From the NCBI GenBank assembly GCA_910579535.1, contig CAJTUR010000025.1:1-20303 (forward strand): a stretch of DNA of 20,303 nt. Direction: 5' to 3'. The position numbers and the translations under genes are program-made. This DNA comes from an uncultured Bacilli bacterium. Lineage in GTDB: Bacteria > Bacillota_I > Bacilli_A > RF39 > UBA660. Of the stretch, positions 8,014-16,725 are shown in pieces; within the stretch, counting starts at the first letter, position 1, and every line of letters begins with the position of its first letter. The notes below the pieces were generated by a model that was not told the origin of the DNA, made no database searches, and saw nothing but the letters and a program-made list of their open reading frames with translations.

Positions 8014-8919
8014 ATGAAAACATTTTTAAAAAAACATGGTTTTGTTTTGATTTTATTTTTTATTCTTACTTGGGCTATTTATAATGGAAGTCAAATTTTT
8101 GTGAAACAAATGGATAGAAATGAAAAGAAAACCGCTCAAATTCTCGCTGATTGTAAAAAAAATATGAGCGAGTCTGAGGATTTAAATTATAAAAAAATGT
8201 GTGAAAATTTAATTAATAATAATTTACCTGATCTAGATTTTTTTACTATGTTAACCAATTTAGTTGTTTTTGAACTTCGGTATTTAAACTTTATCGCTTT
8301 ATTTATAGTTGTTCTTCCTTCGATGAAGGTTGCTAAGTTATTAAAAAGTAAATATATTCTTCATTCCGCAACGAGAGAAAGTTATTGCTCTTTTTTGATT
8401 ACTTTTTTTAAAAAAGCGTACCAATATGTTTTTATCCTTCCATGTGTTGGTGGTATTCTTTTATTTTTCTGTGCTATTCATACCACGTTTGATCCAACTT
8501 ATGCCCTTCAGTATCAATCGTCTATTTGGGAAGCGAGTCGAATTTTGCATCCCGTGTTTTTTATTTTGGGTTATTTGCTAAATCTTTTTTTATATTCTAT
8601 TTTTTATCTTAATTTGTTTTTAATTGTTTTAAGGAAAAAACATAATCTAATTGTTGCTCTTTTATTAACGGTCTTATTGTTTTTAGGCATTGAACTCTTT
8701 TTCGAAGTGGGTTTAAATACCTTTATTGGTCAAATGTTATTTAAAAGCGAAATTGGCTATTTGTTTAATATTATGAGTCCTTTTACATTTAGTAATCAGT
8801 TTCATGTCAGTGCTTTATTAAGTTTTTCTCTTTTTATGGTTCTTCTTTCTTCATATTTTGTTTATAAAATGTACCATCATCGAGAAAAATTTATTATGGA
8901 CTGTGAAAAAAATAATTAA
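8014..8919 (+). CDS. Six-helix membrane protein, ABC-2-like permease
   Basis: A 301-aa protein with predicted helices near residues 9-29, 84-104, 137-155, 178-206, 212-232 and 265-285. A soluble loop (30-83) with two cysteines (C47, C63) lies after the first helix. ATG 8014 is used because AAGGAG at 8001-8006 sits 7 nt upstream; an upstream TTG start would include that site. The ABC ATPase starts 11 nt after its stop, so this is the likely membrane partner. Specific substrate unknown; export or immunity function is inferred from the secreted product upstream. Confidence 0.7.
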   Translation: MKTFLKKHGFVLILFFILTWAIYNGSQIFVKQMDRNEKKTAQILADCKKNMSESEDLNYKKMCENLINNNLPDLDFFTMLTNLVVFELRYLNFIALFIVVLPSMKVAKLLKSKYILHSATRESYCSFLITFFKKAYQYVFILPCVGGILLFFCAIHTTFDPTYALQYQSSIWEASRILHPVFFILGYLLNLFLYSIFYLNLFLIVLRKKHNLIVALLLTVLLFLGIELFFEVGLNTFIGQMLFKSEIGYLFNIMSPFTFSNQFHVSALLSFSLFMVLLSSYFVYKMYHHREKFIMDCEKNN

Positions 8920-8930
8920 AGGAGTAAAGT

Positions 8931-9566
8931 ATGAAAATAGAATTAAAAAATATAGAAAAAAGTTTTAAAAAAGAAAAAGTTTTAAAAGAGGTAAATTTGA
9001 CTTTTCACAGTGGGAATCTTTATGCTTTTATTGGTCCAAATGGTAGTGGAAAAACTGTTTTATTAAAACTTATATGTGGTCTTTATGTACCAAGTAAAGG
9101 ACAAGTTTTATATGATGATAAAGAATACAATTTAATGACTCAAATTTTTCCTAATGTGCGAGCTTTAATCGAAAAGCCTTGTTTTTTTCCAAATTTAACT
9201 GGTTTTGAAAATTTACAATTGCTTGCAAAGCTCCAAAATAAAATAGGTTCAAAAGAAATATTAAAAGCATTAGAGATTGTGAATTTAATTGAAGAAAAGG
9301 ATAAAAAATTCGCTCATTATTCATTAGGTATGAAGCAAAAACTGGGTTTAGCTCAAGTTTTTATGGAATCCCCTCAAGTTATGGTTTTAGATGAACCTTT
9401 TAATGGATTAGATGATGAAAGCGTTAAAAAAGTGCTTCAATATTTAATTGAAGAAAAAGAAAATGGAAAAATTATACTTGTTTCAAGTCATATTGTTAAT
9501 GATTTAGAAGCTCTTGCTGAAAAGATCTATTATTTTAAAGAGGGTCAGGTTATCGAACAATCATGA
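8931..9566 (+). CDS. ABC transporter ATP-binding protein
   Basis: A 211-aa nucleotide-binding subunit. Walker A GPNGSGKT (35-42), signature SLGMKQK (131-137, degenerate form of LSGGQ), Walker B VMVLDEPFNGLD (150-161) and switch histidine H187 are all present. The expected Q-loop glutamine near residues 75-85 is not obvious. The short single-domain form and the SLGMKQK signature resemble the BcrA/LanF type of bacitracin or lantibiotic self-protection transporters. It overlaps the next permease gene by ATGA, so both are made together. Confidence 0.9.
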   Translation: MKIELKNIEKSFKKEKVLKEVNLTFHSGNLYAFIGPNGSGKTVLLKLICGLYVPSKGQVLYDDKEYNLMTQIFPNVRALIEKPCFFPNLTGFENLQLLAKLQNKIGSKEILKALEIVNLIEEKDKKFAHYSLGMKQKLGLAQVFMESPQVMVLDEPFNGLDDESVKKVLQYLIEEKENGKIILVSSHIVNDLEALAEKIYYFKEGQVIEQS

Positions 9567-10078
9567 AATATCAAGTTTGGGTTTTAAAAGAAATTATAAA
9601 AAGAAATAGGGGAGGATTCGGCATTTATTTTTTATTTTTATTTTCTATTTCTATAATGCATTTTTTATCTTCGTCTTTTTTTAATCTTCAAAATCTTGAA
9701 GCTTTGTTAGGGGTTTTTTCTTTTTCTGAAGCTTCTTATTTTGAACTTTCTTGGTGTTTGTTTCAACTTTTTTTTCTTCTTTATGTTACTTATCTTTTCT
9801 ATTTTTATGAAATAGAACATTCTCCAGAATTTATTTTTCTTAGAGTGAATACATTATCCTTAATTTTAAAAAAATTTGTTCTTTTTAGTTTATTTGTTCT
9901 TTTTTTTAGAATACTTGTGTATTTAATTGTTTTTATTATTTTTAAACACTATTCTTTTTTTACTCTTACCCTGTTTTTAAAAAGTGTAAGTCTTCCTTTA
10001 TTCATTGTTCTTGTTTTTTTTCTTTTTTCAATTTTTAGATTTTTATTTTATCAAGTTCAGAAAGGGGAAAAGTCATGA
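9563..10078 (+). CDS. Small four-helix membrane protein, second permease subunit
   Basis: A 171-aa, almost wholly hydrophobic protein with helices near residues 20-38, 62-83, 105-127 and 138-162 and a basic N-terminal segment (KEIIKRNR). It is coupled by 4-bp overlaps both to the ATPase upstream and to the next gene. No family recognised. Position and topology suggest a transmembrane subunit of the same ABC complex. Confidence 0.65.
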   Translation: MKYQVWVLKEIIKRNRGGFGIYFLFLFSISIMHFLSSSFFNLQNLEALLGVFSFSEASYFELSWCLFQLFFLLYVTYLFYFYEIEHSPEFIFLRVNTLSLILKKFVLFSLFVLFFRILVYLIVFIIFKHYSFFTLTLFLKSVSLPLFIVLVFFLFSIFRFLFYQVQKGEKS

Positions 10079-10818
10079 ATCAAGAACAAAAAGAGAGCTT
10101 GAATGCTTATCAAAAAGCGTCTTTAGACTATTACAAAAAAAGAAAAAAGAAAAGATTAAAAATTATTTTTATTAGTGTTTTTTCTTTTTTTATCTTAAAA
10201 ATTTTTATAGGTGAAATTGTACTTTTTACAAATATGCCTTATTCTGGTAAACGTTATGAAGTAACTTTAAATCAGCATTTATTTGAAGTATCAGGAGATA
10301 GTAAGAAAAAGTTTCCTATTATTCCATTCTTTCTTTATCTTGGAAGTTCTACTCATATCTGGGGTTGGCATACTGAAGAAGTTTTTGCCATTTCAGATTT
10401 TGAACGTTATTTTTTAGATGTAAAAGTGTTTAATTGTTATTATAGCGGACAACCAATTGGATGTCGACCTTTTAAAAAAGATATAGAGGAAATGAAAGAG
10501 GAAAAGAAAAAAATAAGGTATACTTTAAAAATTTATAAATATAAAAATTATGATACCACTCTTAATTATGTTGAGTATATAAAAAAAAGGTCTACAATGA
10601 ATCATGAAGAATTTCAAAATTATCAAAAGGTTATGCGTGATGAGAATTTTAGATTAGTTTATGATGGTCCATTTGTTTCGGATATTACGGATTTTATTCA
10701 TGAAGAAGGTTTGTATGGTTTTATTTTAACTGGTCAATATAGATGGACAACCGATCGTGTTAATATGGGTTTAGTGAATACTGGAGAAAAAATAGAACTT
10801 ATTAATATTAATGGTTGA
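10075..10818 (+). CDS. Membrane-anchored protein of unknown function in the ABC operon
   Basis: A 247-aa protein. A highly charged cytoplasmic start (YYKKRKKKRLK) leads into one transmembrane helix near residues 29-47, leaving about 200 residues probably outside. Two cysteines in NCYYSGQPIGC could form a disulfide. No recognised domain. It is the last gene of the cluster by overlap. An outside domain anchored next to an exporter could be an accessory or immunity protein; that is inference from position alone. Confidence 0.65.
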   Translation: MNQEQKESLNAYQKASLDYYKKRKKKRLKIIFISVFSFFILKIFIGEIVLFTNMPYSGKRYEVTLNQHLFEVSGDSKKKFPIIPFFLYLGSSTHIWGWHTEEVFAISDFERYFLDVKVFNCYYSGQPIGCRPFKKDIEEMKEEKKKIRYTLKIYKYKNYDTTLNYVEYIKKRSTMNHEEFQNYQKVMRDENFRLVYDGPFVSDITDFIHEEGLYGFILTGQYRWTTDRVNMGLVNTGEKIELINING

Positions 10819-10832
10819 TTTTTGATTATCTG

Positions 10833-10841
10833 TGTTATAAT
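10833..10841 (+). promoter_or_regulatory. Extended -10 promoter
   Basis: TGTTATAAT lies just after the stop of the ABC operon, 22 nt before ATG 10863. TTGATT at 10815-10820 may serve as a -35 with a short 15-nt spacer. Confidence 0.55.
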
Positions 10842-10862
10842 AATTTTCTCGAGGTGATGCTT

Positions 10863-11782
10863 ATGCATTTGTATTATTATTTGAAAGATGATTCTTATTA
10901 TGTTATGGATCGAAATCATAAGCTCTATCGTTATCCTAAAAAAAATAATCTTATTCAAATTTTGTATTTAGAAAATGTTTTTTATAAAATCGAAGTTATG
11001 AAGAACGAAGAAGAAATTTTTCCTTTTAAAACTATAGAGGATTGGTCAAGCGCTGATTGGAACACTTTTACTCATTTAATAGAAATGATTGCGGTTTTTG
11101 AAAACGTTTATTTACATGATTCCTCTTTTTTTCTATATGGAATGGAAGCTGTAGCTATTCATTTTGCTTATACAAAGTATTCAGATTTTAAGAAAAAACG
11201 TATTCAATCTAATGCGTTTTATGAAAATTTATTAGAAGAGGAACAAGCTTTAATTAAGGAAAAAATTCAGCTTTTAAAAAGTATCATTGACTATTCTAAA
11301 GAAGAAGTTTCTTATGCGGAATTCGATAATACAATAGAAAAACATTTTTTTGATGATACGTCTAACGATTCCTATATTATGAATGCTATCGATACTATGT
11401 TTGTTAATGTTTATCCAGAAAAAGTATTTCGCGATCCTTCTTTCCTTGATTTTTTTCTAGTGAAGAAAAAGTATTAGAAGACTTTATGGAGTTAGCTCAA
11501 GAATTTGAAACTATTTATCCAGATCTAGTTAAACAAAAACTTAACTATGTCGAATTATTAAAAGCAAAAGATTTTTCTTATTTCTGTACGCATTTTTTTC
11601 TATTTCTTTCGCTTTTGAAAAATTTTATTGATCAAATTAAACCGATAAATTGCGATCATCCATTATTTAGTTTTGAGTATTTATTTTTAATCGCGCTTTT
11701 TTTCTTTTATAAATATAAAAGTTATTCTCAAATTTTAATCACTACAGAAAATCCTACTTTAAAAAGAAAGATACACTTATAA
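10863..11782 (+). pseudogene. Unknown gene split by a frameshift in a T-run
   Basis: The first part (10863-11477, 204 aa) starts at ATG after GAGGTGA (spacing 5) and is rich in Tyr, Phe and acidic residues. It stops at TAG shortly after a run of seven T (11450-11456). Moving to the other frame at that run gives SSEEKVLEDFMELAQEF, which flows without a break into the open frame that continues to 11782. Its last part has two hydrophobic stretches and a basic end. An eighth T would give one protein of about 306 aa. No family recognised. This may be a true mutation, an assembly error in a homopolymer, or expression by slippage. If read separately, the downstream piece could start at ATG 11486, but no good ribosome binding site precedes it. 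Confidence 0.6.
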
Positions 11783-11792
11783 AAGTCTCTAG

Positions 11793-11821
11793 GAAGTTTT
11801 ACATAAAAACTTCTTTTTTTT
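11793..11821 (+). terminator. Rho-independent terminator
   Basis: GAAGTTTT (11793-11800) pairs with AAAACTTC (11806-11813) around a 5-nt loop and is followed by eight T. It separates the unknown gene from the PBP gene. Confidence 0.75.
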
Positions 11822-11849
11822 CATATAAATTAAAGAAGGGAGAGGCGCT

Positions 11850-13757
11850 ATGTTCTTTAATCAAATTCATACTCGCATGCGAGTGGTGTTATTAGTCGTT
11901 TCTATATGTTTAATTTTGATTGTTATTCGAGTGTTTTATATTCAAGTGTTTAAATACGATAAGCTTTCCTATTTAGCAGAAAGTTTGTGGAGCCGTGAAC
12001 TTCCTATTACGGCGGATCGTGGAGAGATTCGAGATCGAAATGGAAAAGTTTTAGCTACGAATATTACAACAACTTCGCTTGTTGTGATTCCTAATCAAAT
12101 TAAAAATAAAGAAGAAGTGGCAACCAAACTAGCGGAAATTTTAGGGGTGTCTTATGATGAGATGTATCGTCATATTAGTAAAAAAACATCGATTGAAAGA
12201 GTTCATCCTGAAGGAAGAAGATTGTCTTATGAAATCGCTGAAAAGATTAATAATTTGAATTATGATGGTGTTTATTTGGTTAAAGAAAGTAAAAGAGATT
12301 ATCCTTATGGAAATGTTTTGTCTCATGTTTTAGGCTATGTGGGAATTGATAATCAAGGATTATCAGGTATTGAACTAGAATTTGATGACTATTTAACAGG
12401 TGAGGCGGGAGCGATTAAATATTTTTCAGATGGGAAGGGCAATCGTCTTTCCTTAACTGAAATTTACGAAGAGCCCCAAAATGGAATTAATGTGGATTTA
12501 ACGATTGATATTGATCTACAGCTTGCGGTTGAAAATGAACTGGATAATGTCGTATCAAAATATAACCCAGAACAAGCGCTTATTTTGGCAATGAATCCCA
12601 AAACAGGAGAAATACTAGCGATGGCTTCAAGACCAAATTTTAATCCCAATAATTATCAAACCTCTAGTATCGAAGTGATTAATCGAAATTTGCCTATTTG
12701 GATGACCTATGAACCTGGTAGTACATTTAAAATCGTAACATTAGCGGCCTCTTTACAAGAAAATACCATTAATCTTTTTAAAGATAATTATTATGATGGG
12801 GGTTCTATTCATGTGGAAGGGGCTCGAATTAAATGCTGGAAAGCTGGAGGGCATGGAGCGGAGACCTTTTTACAAGTGGTTGAAAATTCATGCAACCCAG
12901 GGTTTGTCGTGATGGGCCAAAAACTTGGAGCTGAAAAATTACTTAGTTATATTAAAAATTTAGGATTTGGAAGTAAAACTGGCATTGATTTAAATGGAGA
13001 AGCCAGTGGTATTTTATTTTCGTTAGATCAAATGGGACCTGTTGAGCTTGCTACAACGAGTTTTGGTCAAGGAATAAGTGTCACACCTATTCAACAAGCT
13101 ACAGCGGTTTCGGCTATTATTAATGGTGGCGTTTTACATAAGCCTTATATTGTTTCAAAAATGACTGAACCTGAAACCGATAGTGTTATCCAATTAAATA
13201 AAACCGATGAAGGTAAAAGAGTGATTAGTGAAGAAACAAGTAAAATGGTTCGTTTTGCTCTTGAAAGTGTAGTTGCTAATGGAAGTGGACGAAACGCTTA
13301 TTTAGAGAATTATCGTATTGGAGGAAAGACTGGAACCGCTCAAAAGGTTAATAATGGCGTTTATATGGTGGGCAATTACATTGTGTCTTTTATGGGGTTT
13401 ATGCCAGCAGATGACCCAGAAATTGTTGTTTACGTCGCGATTGATAATCCTAAAGGTATTACTCAATATGGAGGCGTTGTTTCGGCGCCCATTGCTAAAA
13501 ATGTTTTTAAAGCAGCGATTGATTTGTATGGGTATCCAAAGAGTAGTGAAGTCATGCCAAAGGAATACACATGGCTTGATACTAAATATGTAAAATTACC
13601 TGATGTTACAGGAAAATCTTTAGAAGAAGCTAAAAGCATTTTAAAGGGATTTAAACTCATTACTTCTGGAAGTGGTGAACAAGTCGTGTATCAAAGTCCA
13701 GAAGGTAATTATTATGTGGAAGAAGGAAGTAAAGTATCTTTAATGTTGTCTAACTAA
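11850..13757 (+). CDS. pbpB: Class B penicillin-binding protein (PBP2/SpoVD-like) with PASTA domain
   Basis: A 635-aa transpeptidase that cross-links septal peptidoglycan, working with FtsW. Order: short cytoplasmic tail, transmembrane helix (about 12-31), dimerisation domain with RGEIRDRNG (57-65), then the transpeptidase domain. Catalytic motifs are S291-TFK, S347-CN and K493-TGTA. One PASTA domain (about 580-634) starts at YVKLPDVTGKS. Length and single PASTA domain fit SpoVD or streptococcal PBP2x relatives, so the exact name is uncertain. The ribosome binding site AGGGAGAGG precedes ATG. A possible TATAAA at 11824-11829 could supply a promoter after the terminator. Confidence 0.9.
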   Translation: MFFNQIHTRMRVVLLVVSICLILIVIRVFYIQVFKYDKLSYLAESLWSRELPITADRGEIRDRNGKVLATNITTTSLVVIPNQIKNKEEVATKLAEILGVSYDEMYRHISKKTSIERVHPEGRRLSYEIAEKINNLNYDGVYLVKESKRDYPYGNVLSHVLGYVGIDNQGLSGIELEFDDYLTGEAGAIKYFSDGKGNRLSLTEIYEEPQNGINVDLTIDIDLQLAVENELDNVVSKYNPEQALILAMNPKTGEILAMASRPNFNPNNYQTSSIEVINRNLPIWMTYEPGSTFKIVTLAASLQENTINLFKDNYYDGGSIHVEGARIKCWKAGGHGAETFLQVVENSCNPGFVVMGQKLGAEKLLSYIKNLGFGSKTGIDLNGEASGILFSLDQMGPVELATTSFGQGISVTPIQQATAVSAIINGGVLHKPYIVSKMTEPETDSVIQLNKTDEGKRVISEETSKMVRFALESVVANGSGRNAYLENYRIGGKTGTAQKVNNGVYMVGNYIVSFMGFMPADDPEIVVYVAIDNPKGITQYGGVVSAPIAKNVFKAAIDLYGYPKSSEVMPKEYTWLDTKYVKLPDVTGKSLEEAKSILKGFKLITSGSGEQVVYQSPEGNYYVEEGSKVSLMLSN

Positions 13758-13801
13758 TGTAAAACTTTTTTCTTCAAGCGGTAAAAAATTCAAACATGTT
13801 G

Positions 13802-13807
13802 TATAAT
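13802..13807 (+). promoter_or_regulatory. Possible -10 element before mraY
   Basis: A perfect TATAAT lies 18 nt before the mraY start, within the 68-nt gap after the PBP gene. No clear -35 element; weak on its own. Confidence 0.3.
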
Positions 13808-13825
13808 TTTATACGAGGTGATACT

Positions 13826-14818
13826 ATGTTAATACTTGCTAAAGCTGCTATGGCCATTATGCTTGGTTTTGTTACCAGTATGATTTTCGGATTTTTCTTT
13901 GTTAAATTTGCTTATCGTAAACGTATTGGTCAAAATGTGAGTTTGACTTTAGGGGAAAGACATTTGAAAAAAAATGGCATTCCCACTATGGGTGGATTCA
14001 TTTTTATTGTTCCTGTTTTGCTTTGTTTATTTTTGCTTTATATTCGGGGTAGCATCCATCTTAGTCACAATTTATTTATTTTAGTGATCGTTTTTGTTTT
14101 GTATGCCTTTTTAGGTTTTTTAGATGATTTTTTAAAAGTTAAATTTAAAAACAATAAGGGCCTTAGTATTACGACCAAATTTTTAATTCAAATGGGAATT
14201 GCGCTTTTGTTTTTCTATATTTTTATGAAAAATGGAGGAGAGCCAGTCTTGTGGATTACTAGTATTGGAATAAGTATTGATATGGGATGGATTTTTGGTA
14301 TTTTTATTCTATTTGTATTAGTAGGAACGAGTAATGGTGTCAATATTACAGATGGACTTGATGGATTAGCTGGAGGGCTTTCGGCTATTGCCTTTTTAGC
14401 TTTTGGTATTATTGCTTGGAATACAGGGTGGATGCAAGGGTATGAAGAAGTGGCTATTTTTTGTTTCTTGCTTGTAGGAAGTTTATTAGGTTTTTTACTT
14501 TATAATAGTCATCCCGCAAAAATTATTATGGGGGATTTAGGAAGTTTAGCTTTAGGAGGCGCTTTAGCAACGGTTGCTATTGTAACGAGACATGAGCTTT
14601 CATTAGTTTTAGTAGGTGGTGTCTTTGTTGTAGAAACGCTTTCTAGTTTTATTCAAATTATTGCTATTCGAAAATTTCATAAAAAAATTTTTAAAATGGC
14701 TCCTTTGCATCATCATTTTGAACAACTTGGATGGGATGAAAGGGATATTGTAAAATTGTTTTGGGTCGTAGGATTTTTACTTGCCATGGCCGCCATTACT
14801 TATGGTGTTTGGATTTAA
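13826..14818 (+). CDS. mraY: Phospho-MurNAc-pentapeptide translocase MraY
   Basis: A 330-aa polytopic enzyme that transfers phospho-MurNAc-pentapeptide from UDP to undecaprenyl phosphate, making lipid I at the inner membrane face. Motifs are GIPTMGG, FLDDFLK (the metal/substrate Asp pair), GVNITDGLDGLAGG, IMGDLGSLALGG and APLHHHFEQLGW. The start is ATG 13826 because GAGGTG lies 6 nt upstream; an upstream ATG at 13796 overlaps the promoter-like region and lacks a site. It follows the PBP gene as in the classical dcw cluster. Confidence 0.95.
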   Translation: MLILAKAAMAIMLGFVTSMIFGFFFVKFAYRKRIGQNVSLTLGERHLKKNGIPTMGGFIFIVPVLLCLFLLYIRGSIHLSHNLFILVIVFVLYAFLGFLDDFLKVKFKNNKGLSITTKFLIQMGIALLFFYIFMKNGGEPVLWITSIGISIDMGWIFGIFILFVLVGTSNGVNITDGLDGLAGGLSAIAFLAFGIIAWNTGWMQGYEEVAIFCFLLVGSLLGFLLYNSHPAKIIMGDLGSLALGGALATVAIVTRHELSLVLVGGVFVVETLSSFIQIIAIRKFHKKIFKMAPLHHHFEQLGWDERDIVKLFWVVGFLLAMAAITYGVWI

Positions 14819-14840
14819 TTTATCTAGTAGTACTTTTGTT

Positions 14841-14892
14841 AAACGCTATACTTTGCATTAATCAACGATTTGTATTGGTTAGCGTTTTTATT
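14841..14892 (+). terminator. Possible terminator after mraY
   Basis: AAACGCTA (14841-14848) pairs with TAGCGTTT (14880-14887) across a 31-nt loop and is followed by TTATTTT. The loop is long, so this is tentative. Confidence 0.35.
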
Positions 14893-14932
14893 TTAATAAA
14901 AGCGAAAGTAGGCAGTGATTTTGGAATTTTTG

Positions 14933-15061
14933 ATGGCAAAACAATTAGAAAAGCATGAACGTTTATTAAGTATGAAGGAAGTATTGCGAATTTATAATCA
15001 AAAAATGATGAATTTAGAAAAAGAGATCAGTAAGTATTTAGAATCACTAAAACTAGTCTAA
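14933..15061 (+). CDS. Short coiled-coil ORF, 42 aa, possibly a truncated gene
   Basis: ATG start, product MAKQLEKHERLLSMKEVLRI continuing through KMMNLEKEISKYLESLKLV. The heptad-like pattern suggests a helical coiled coil. It recalls the N-terminal part of the DUF4298 family of about 90 aa, but would be only half length. No convincing ribosome binding site. It may be a remnant in the decayed stretch between mraY and murG. Confidence 0.35.
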   Translation: MAKQLEKHERLLSMKEVLRIYNQKMMNLEKEISKYLESLKLV

Positions 15062-15086
15062 AAATATGAAAAAAATAGGTAGATGA

Positions 15087-15286
15087 AATTATTATTCTTT
15101 TGGTATTGATGAAATTTTAGAACAGTTTCATTTAGAAAAAGAAAAGCGTAATATTGATTTTAAATCTATTTTGAATGAGGAACTATTTATGAACGTATAC
15201 AGCATTTATTTTTTGAACGCTATTATGAAGACATAAACCCAATACATAATAAAGATGATGTATTGTTTGAGAGTATTTATAGATGA
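15087..15286 (+). pseudogene. Frameshifted gene remnant between mraY and murG
   Basis: Two overlapping frames look like pieces of one coding sequence. The first (from 15087) reads YYSFGIDEILEQFHLEKEK and onward to NE. Near 15177-15180 the coding character moves to another frame, reading GTIYERIQHLFFERYYEDIN and onward to ESIYR and a TGA at 15284. Neither piece has a start codon with a ribosome binding site. Protein family not recognised. Confidence 0.35.
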
Positions 15287-15335
15287 GAAGGCTTGTTATG
15301 CTTATCATAATGCGACTTAGTTATTAAAGGCCAGA

Positions 15336-15533
15336 TTGCTAAATGAAAGTGATACTACTTGCACTGACTTAGAAGATTTTATGGGAAATTTATGGATTAA
15401 AAGTGATGAATTAAAAAGGGTAATATCAACATTTAAAGAAGTAAAAGGTTTGAAGTGTTTTCAAGTTTCAGATTCGACAAGTTCAAATGCCTATCTACGA
15501 TGTTTAGAATTAGACAAGAGTGAAGAAAGTTGA
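15336..15533 (+). other. 65-codon open frame of uncertain status
   Basis: The frame has a TTG start without a clear ribosome binding site and ends just before a terminator hairpin. Composition is plausibly coding (DLEDFMGNLWIKSDELKR), but no family is recognised. It is most likely the 3' end of a decayed gene whose 5' end is lost. The whole 14819-15602 stretch holds only this and the fragments listed before it. Confidence 0.3.
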
Positions 15534-15550
15534 CACTCTTTTTTCTTTTC
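15516..15550 (+). terminator. Rho-independent terminator upstream of murG
   Basis: AAGAGTG (15516-15522) pairs with CACTCTT (15534-15540) around an 11-nt loop and is followed by TTTTCTTTTC. Confidence 0.65.
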
Positions 15551-15574
15551 TTAATAAATTTTTCTTTTTTATAG

Positions 15575-15580
15575 TATAAT
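15575..15580 (+). promoter_or_regulatory. -10 element of the murG promoter
   Basis: A perfect TATAAT lies 22 nt before the murG ATG, right after the terminator. Transcription would start close to the GGAAGGA ribosome binding site. No good -35 seen. Confidence 0.5.
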
Positions 15581-15602
15581 GATAATGGAAGGAATGATGG
15601 TT

Positions 15603-16691
15603 ATGAAAGTCATTGTTTCAGCAGGTGGAAGTGGGGGCCATATTTACCCAGCTCTTGCTATTATTAATAAGTTAAAAGAAAAAGAAAAAAATATAGAAAT
15701 TCTTTATATTGGGACCCATAATCGTATGGAAAAAGATATTGTTCCAAAAAAGGGTATTTCTTATCAGGCTCTGGAAATTTATGGTTTTAATAAAAATATT
15801 AAACGTGATATTAAAAATGTTTTTTTGATTCGTAAAGCGAAAAAAAAATGTTTAAAAATAATGAAAGATTTTAAACCAGATGTGGTGATAGGTGTTGGGG
15901 GGTATGTTACGTATCCTGTTATTTGGGCGGCGCACCATTTAGGAATTAAAACATTTATTCATGAACAAAACAGTCGTCCTGGCAAAGTCAATTATTTAGT
16001 TAGTCGCTATGCGGATGTTGTAGGTATTACTTTTAAGTCTTCAGAAAGTTATTTTAAAAAAGCTAAAAAAGTAATTTATACGGGTCATCCTTCTCTTGAT
16101 ACGCAAGTGAAAGAACCTTTTGATAGAACGACGTTGGGTTTTTCTAAAAATAAACCTCTTATTTTGTATGTTGCAGGAAGTTTAGGGAGTTCTTCGTTAA
16201 ATCAAAAAATGATTGATTTTCTAAATGGACCTCGAGATGGGTATAGCCTTTTTTATGTGGTAGGAAGCAATGTCCAATTGGAAGATTTTAAAAGCAAAAT
16301 TACAAATCATAAAGATTTAAAAATGGTGGATTATTTTGAAGATTTACCAAGAATGATGAAAGAAAGCGACGTTATTATTTCTCGAGCTGGTGCCGGAACT
16401 CTTTTTGAAATTATTGCTTTGGGTAAAAAAAGTATTGTTATTCCGAGTCCAAATGTTGCAAATAATCATCAATACTATAATGCAAAAGAATTGGAAGAGA
16501 ATAAAGTCATTACGGTTTTATCGGAAGAGAAACTTACAAAAGAAGTTTTAAATACTCAAATTCATTCTTTATTAAAAGAAGAGATTAAAACTCAAGAATT
16601 AGAAAAAAATATGAGGCGTTATCGAGAGAAAAAACCTTTAGAAGAAATTTATAAAATTGTAAAGGATTTAACTTGTTCTAGTAAAAAATAG
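15603..16691 (+). CDS. murG: UDP-GlcNAc:lipid I GlcNAc transferase MurG
   Basis: A 362-aa GT28 glycosyltransferase that adds GlcNAc to lipid I to make lipid II on the cytoplasmic membrane face. Motifs: GGSGGHIYPA (residues 8-17), GVGGYVTYP, FIHEQNSRPG, and the UDP-GlcNAc-binding SRAGAGTLFEI. ATG 15603 puts the glycine loop at the usual distance from the N terminus and has GGAAGGA 9 nt upstream; several in-frame ATGs lie just upstream. The divIB gene follows after 34 nt, probably in the same transcript. Confidence 0.95.
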   Translation: MKVIVSAGGSGGHIYPALAIINKLKEKEKNIEILYIGTHNRMEKDIVPKKGISYQALEIYGFNKNIKRDIKNVFLIRKAKKKCLKIMKDFKPDVVIGVGGYVTYPVIWAAHHLGIKTFIHEQNSRPGKVNYLVSRYADVVGITFKSSESYFKKAKKVIYTGHPSLDTQVKEPFDRTTLGFSKNKPLILYVAGSLGSSSLNQKMIDFLNGPRDGYSLFYVVGSNVQLEDFKSKITNHKDLKMVDYFEDLPRMMKESDVIISRAGAGTLFEIIALGKKSIVIPSPNVANNHQYYNAKELEENKVITVLSEEKLTKEVLNTQIHSLLKEEIKTQELEKNMRRYREKKPLEEIYKIVKDLTCSSKK

Positions 16692-16725
16692 TAATTTTTG
16701 ATAGTATTAAATAAAGGTGGATTTA

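Noticed and set aside
12141..12649. Minus-strand open frames inside the PBP gene
   Set aside because: They are shadows of a gene with all catalytic motifs and lack ribosome binding sites and recognisable domains.
13318..13593. Plus-strand frame inside the PBP transpeptidase domain
   Set aside because: It overlaps the KTGTA region in another frame and has no supporting features.
14761..14958. 65-codon frame overlapping the mraY end
   Set aside because: Its first part is mraY in another frame, and the rest has no start signal.
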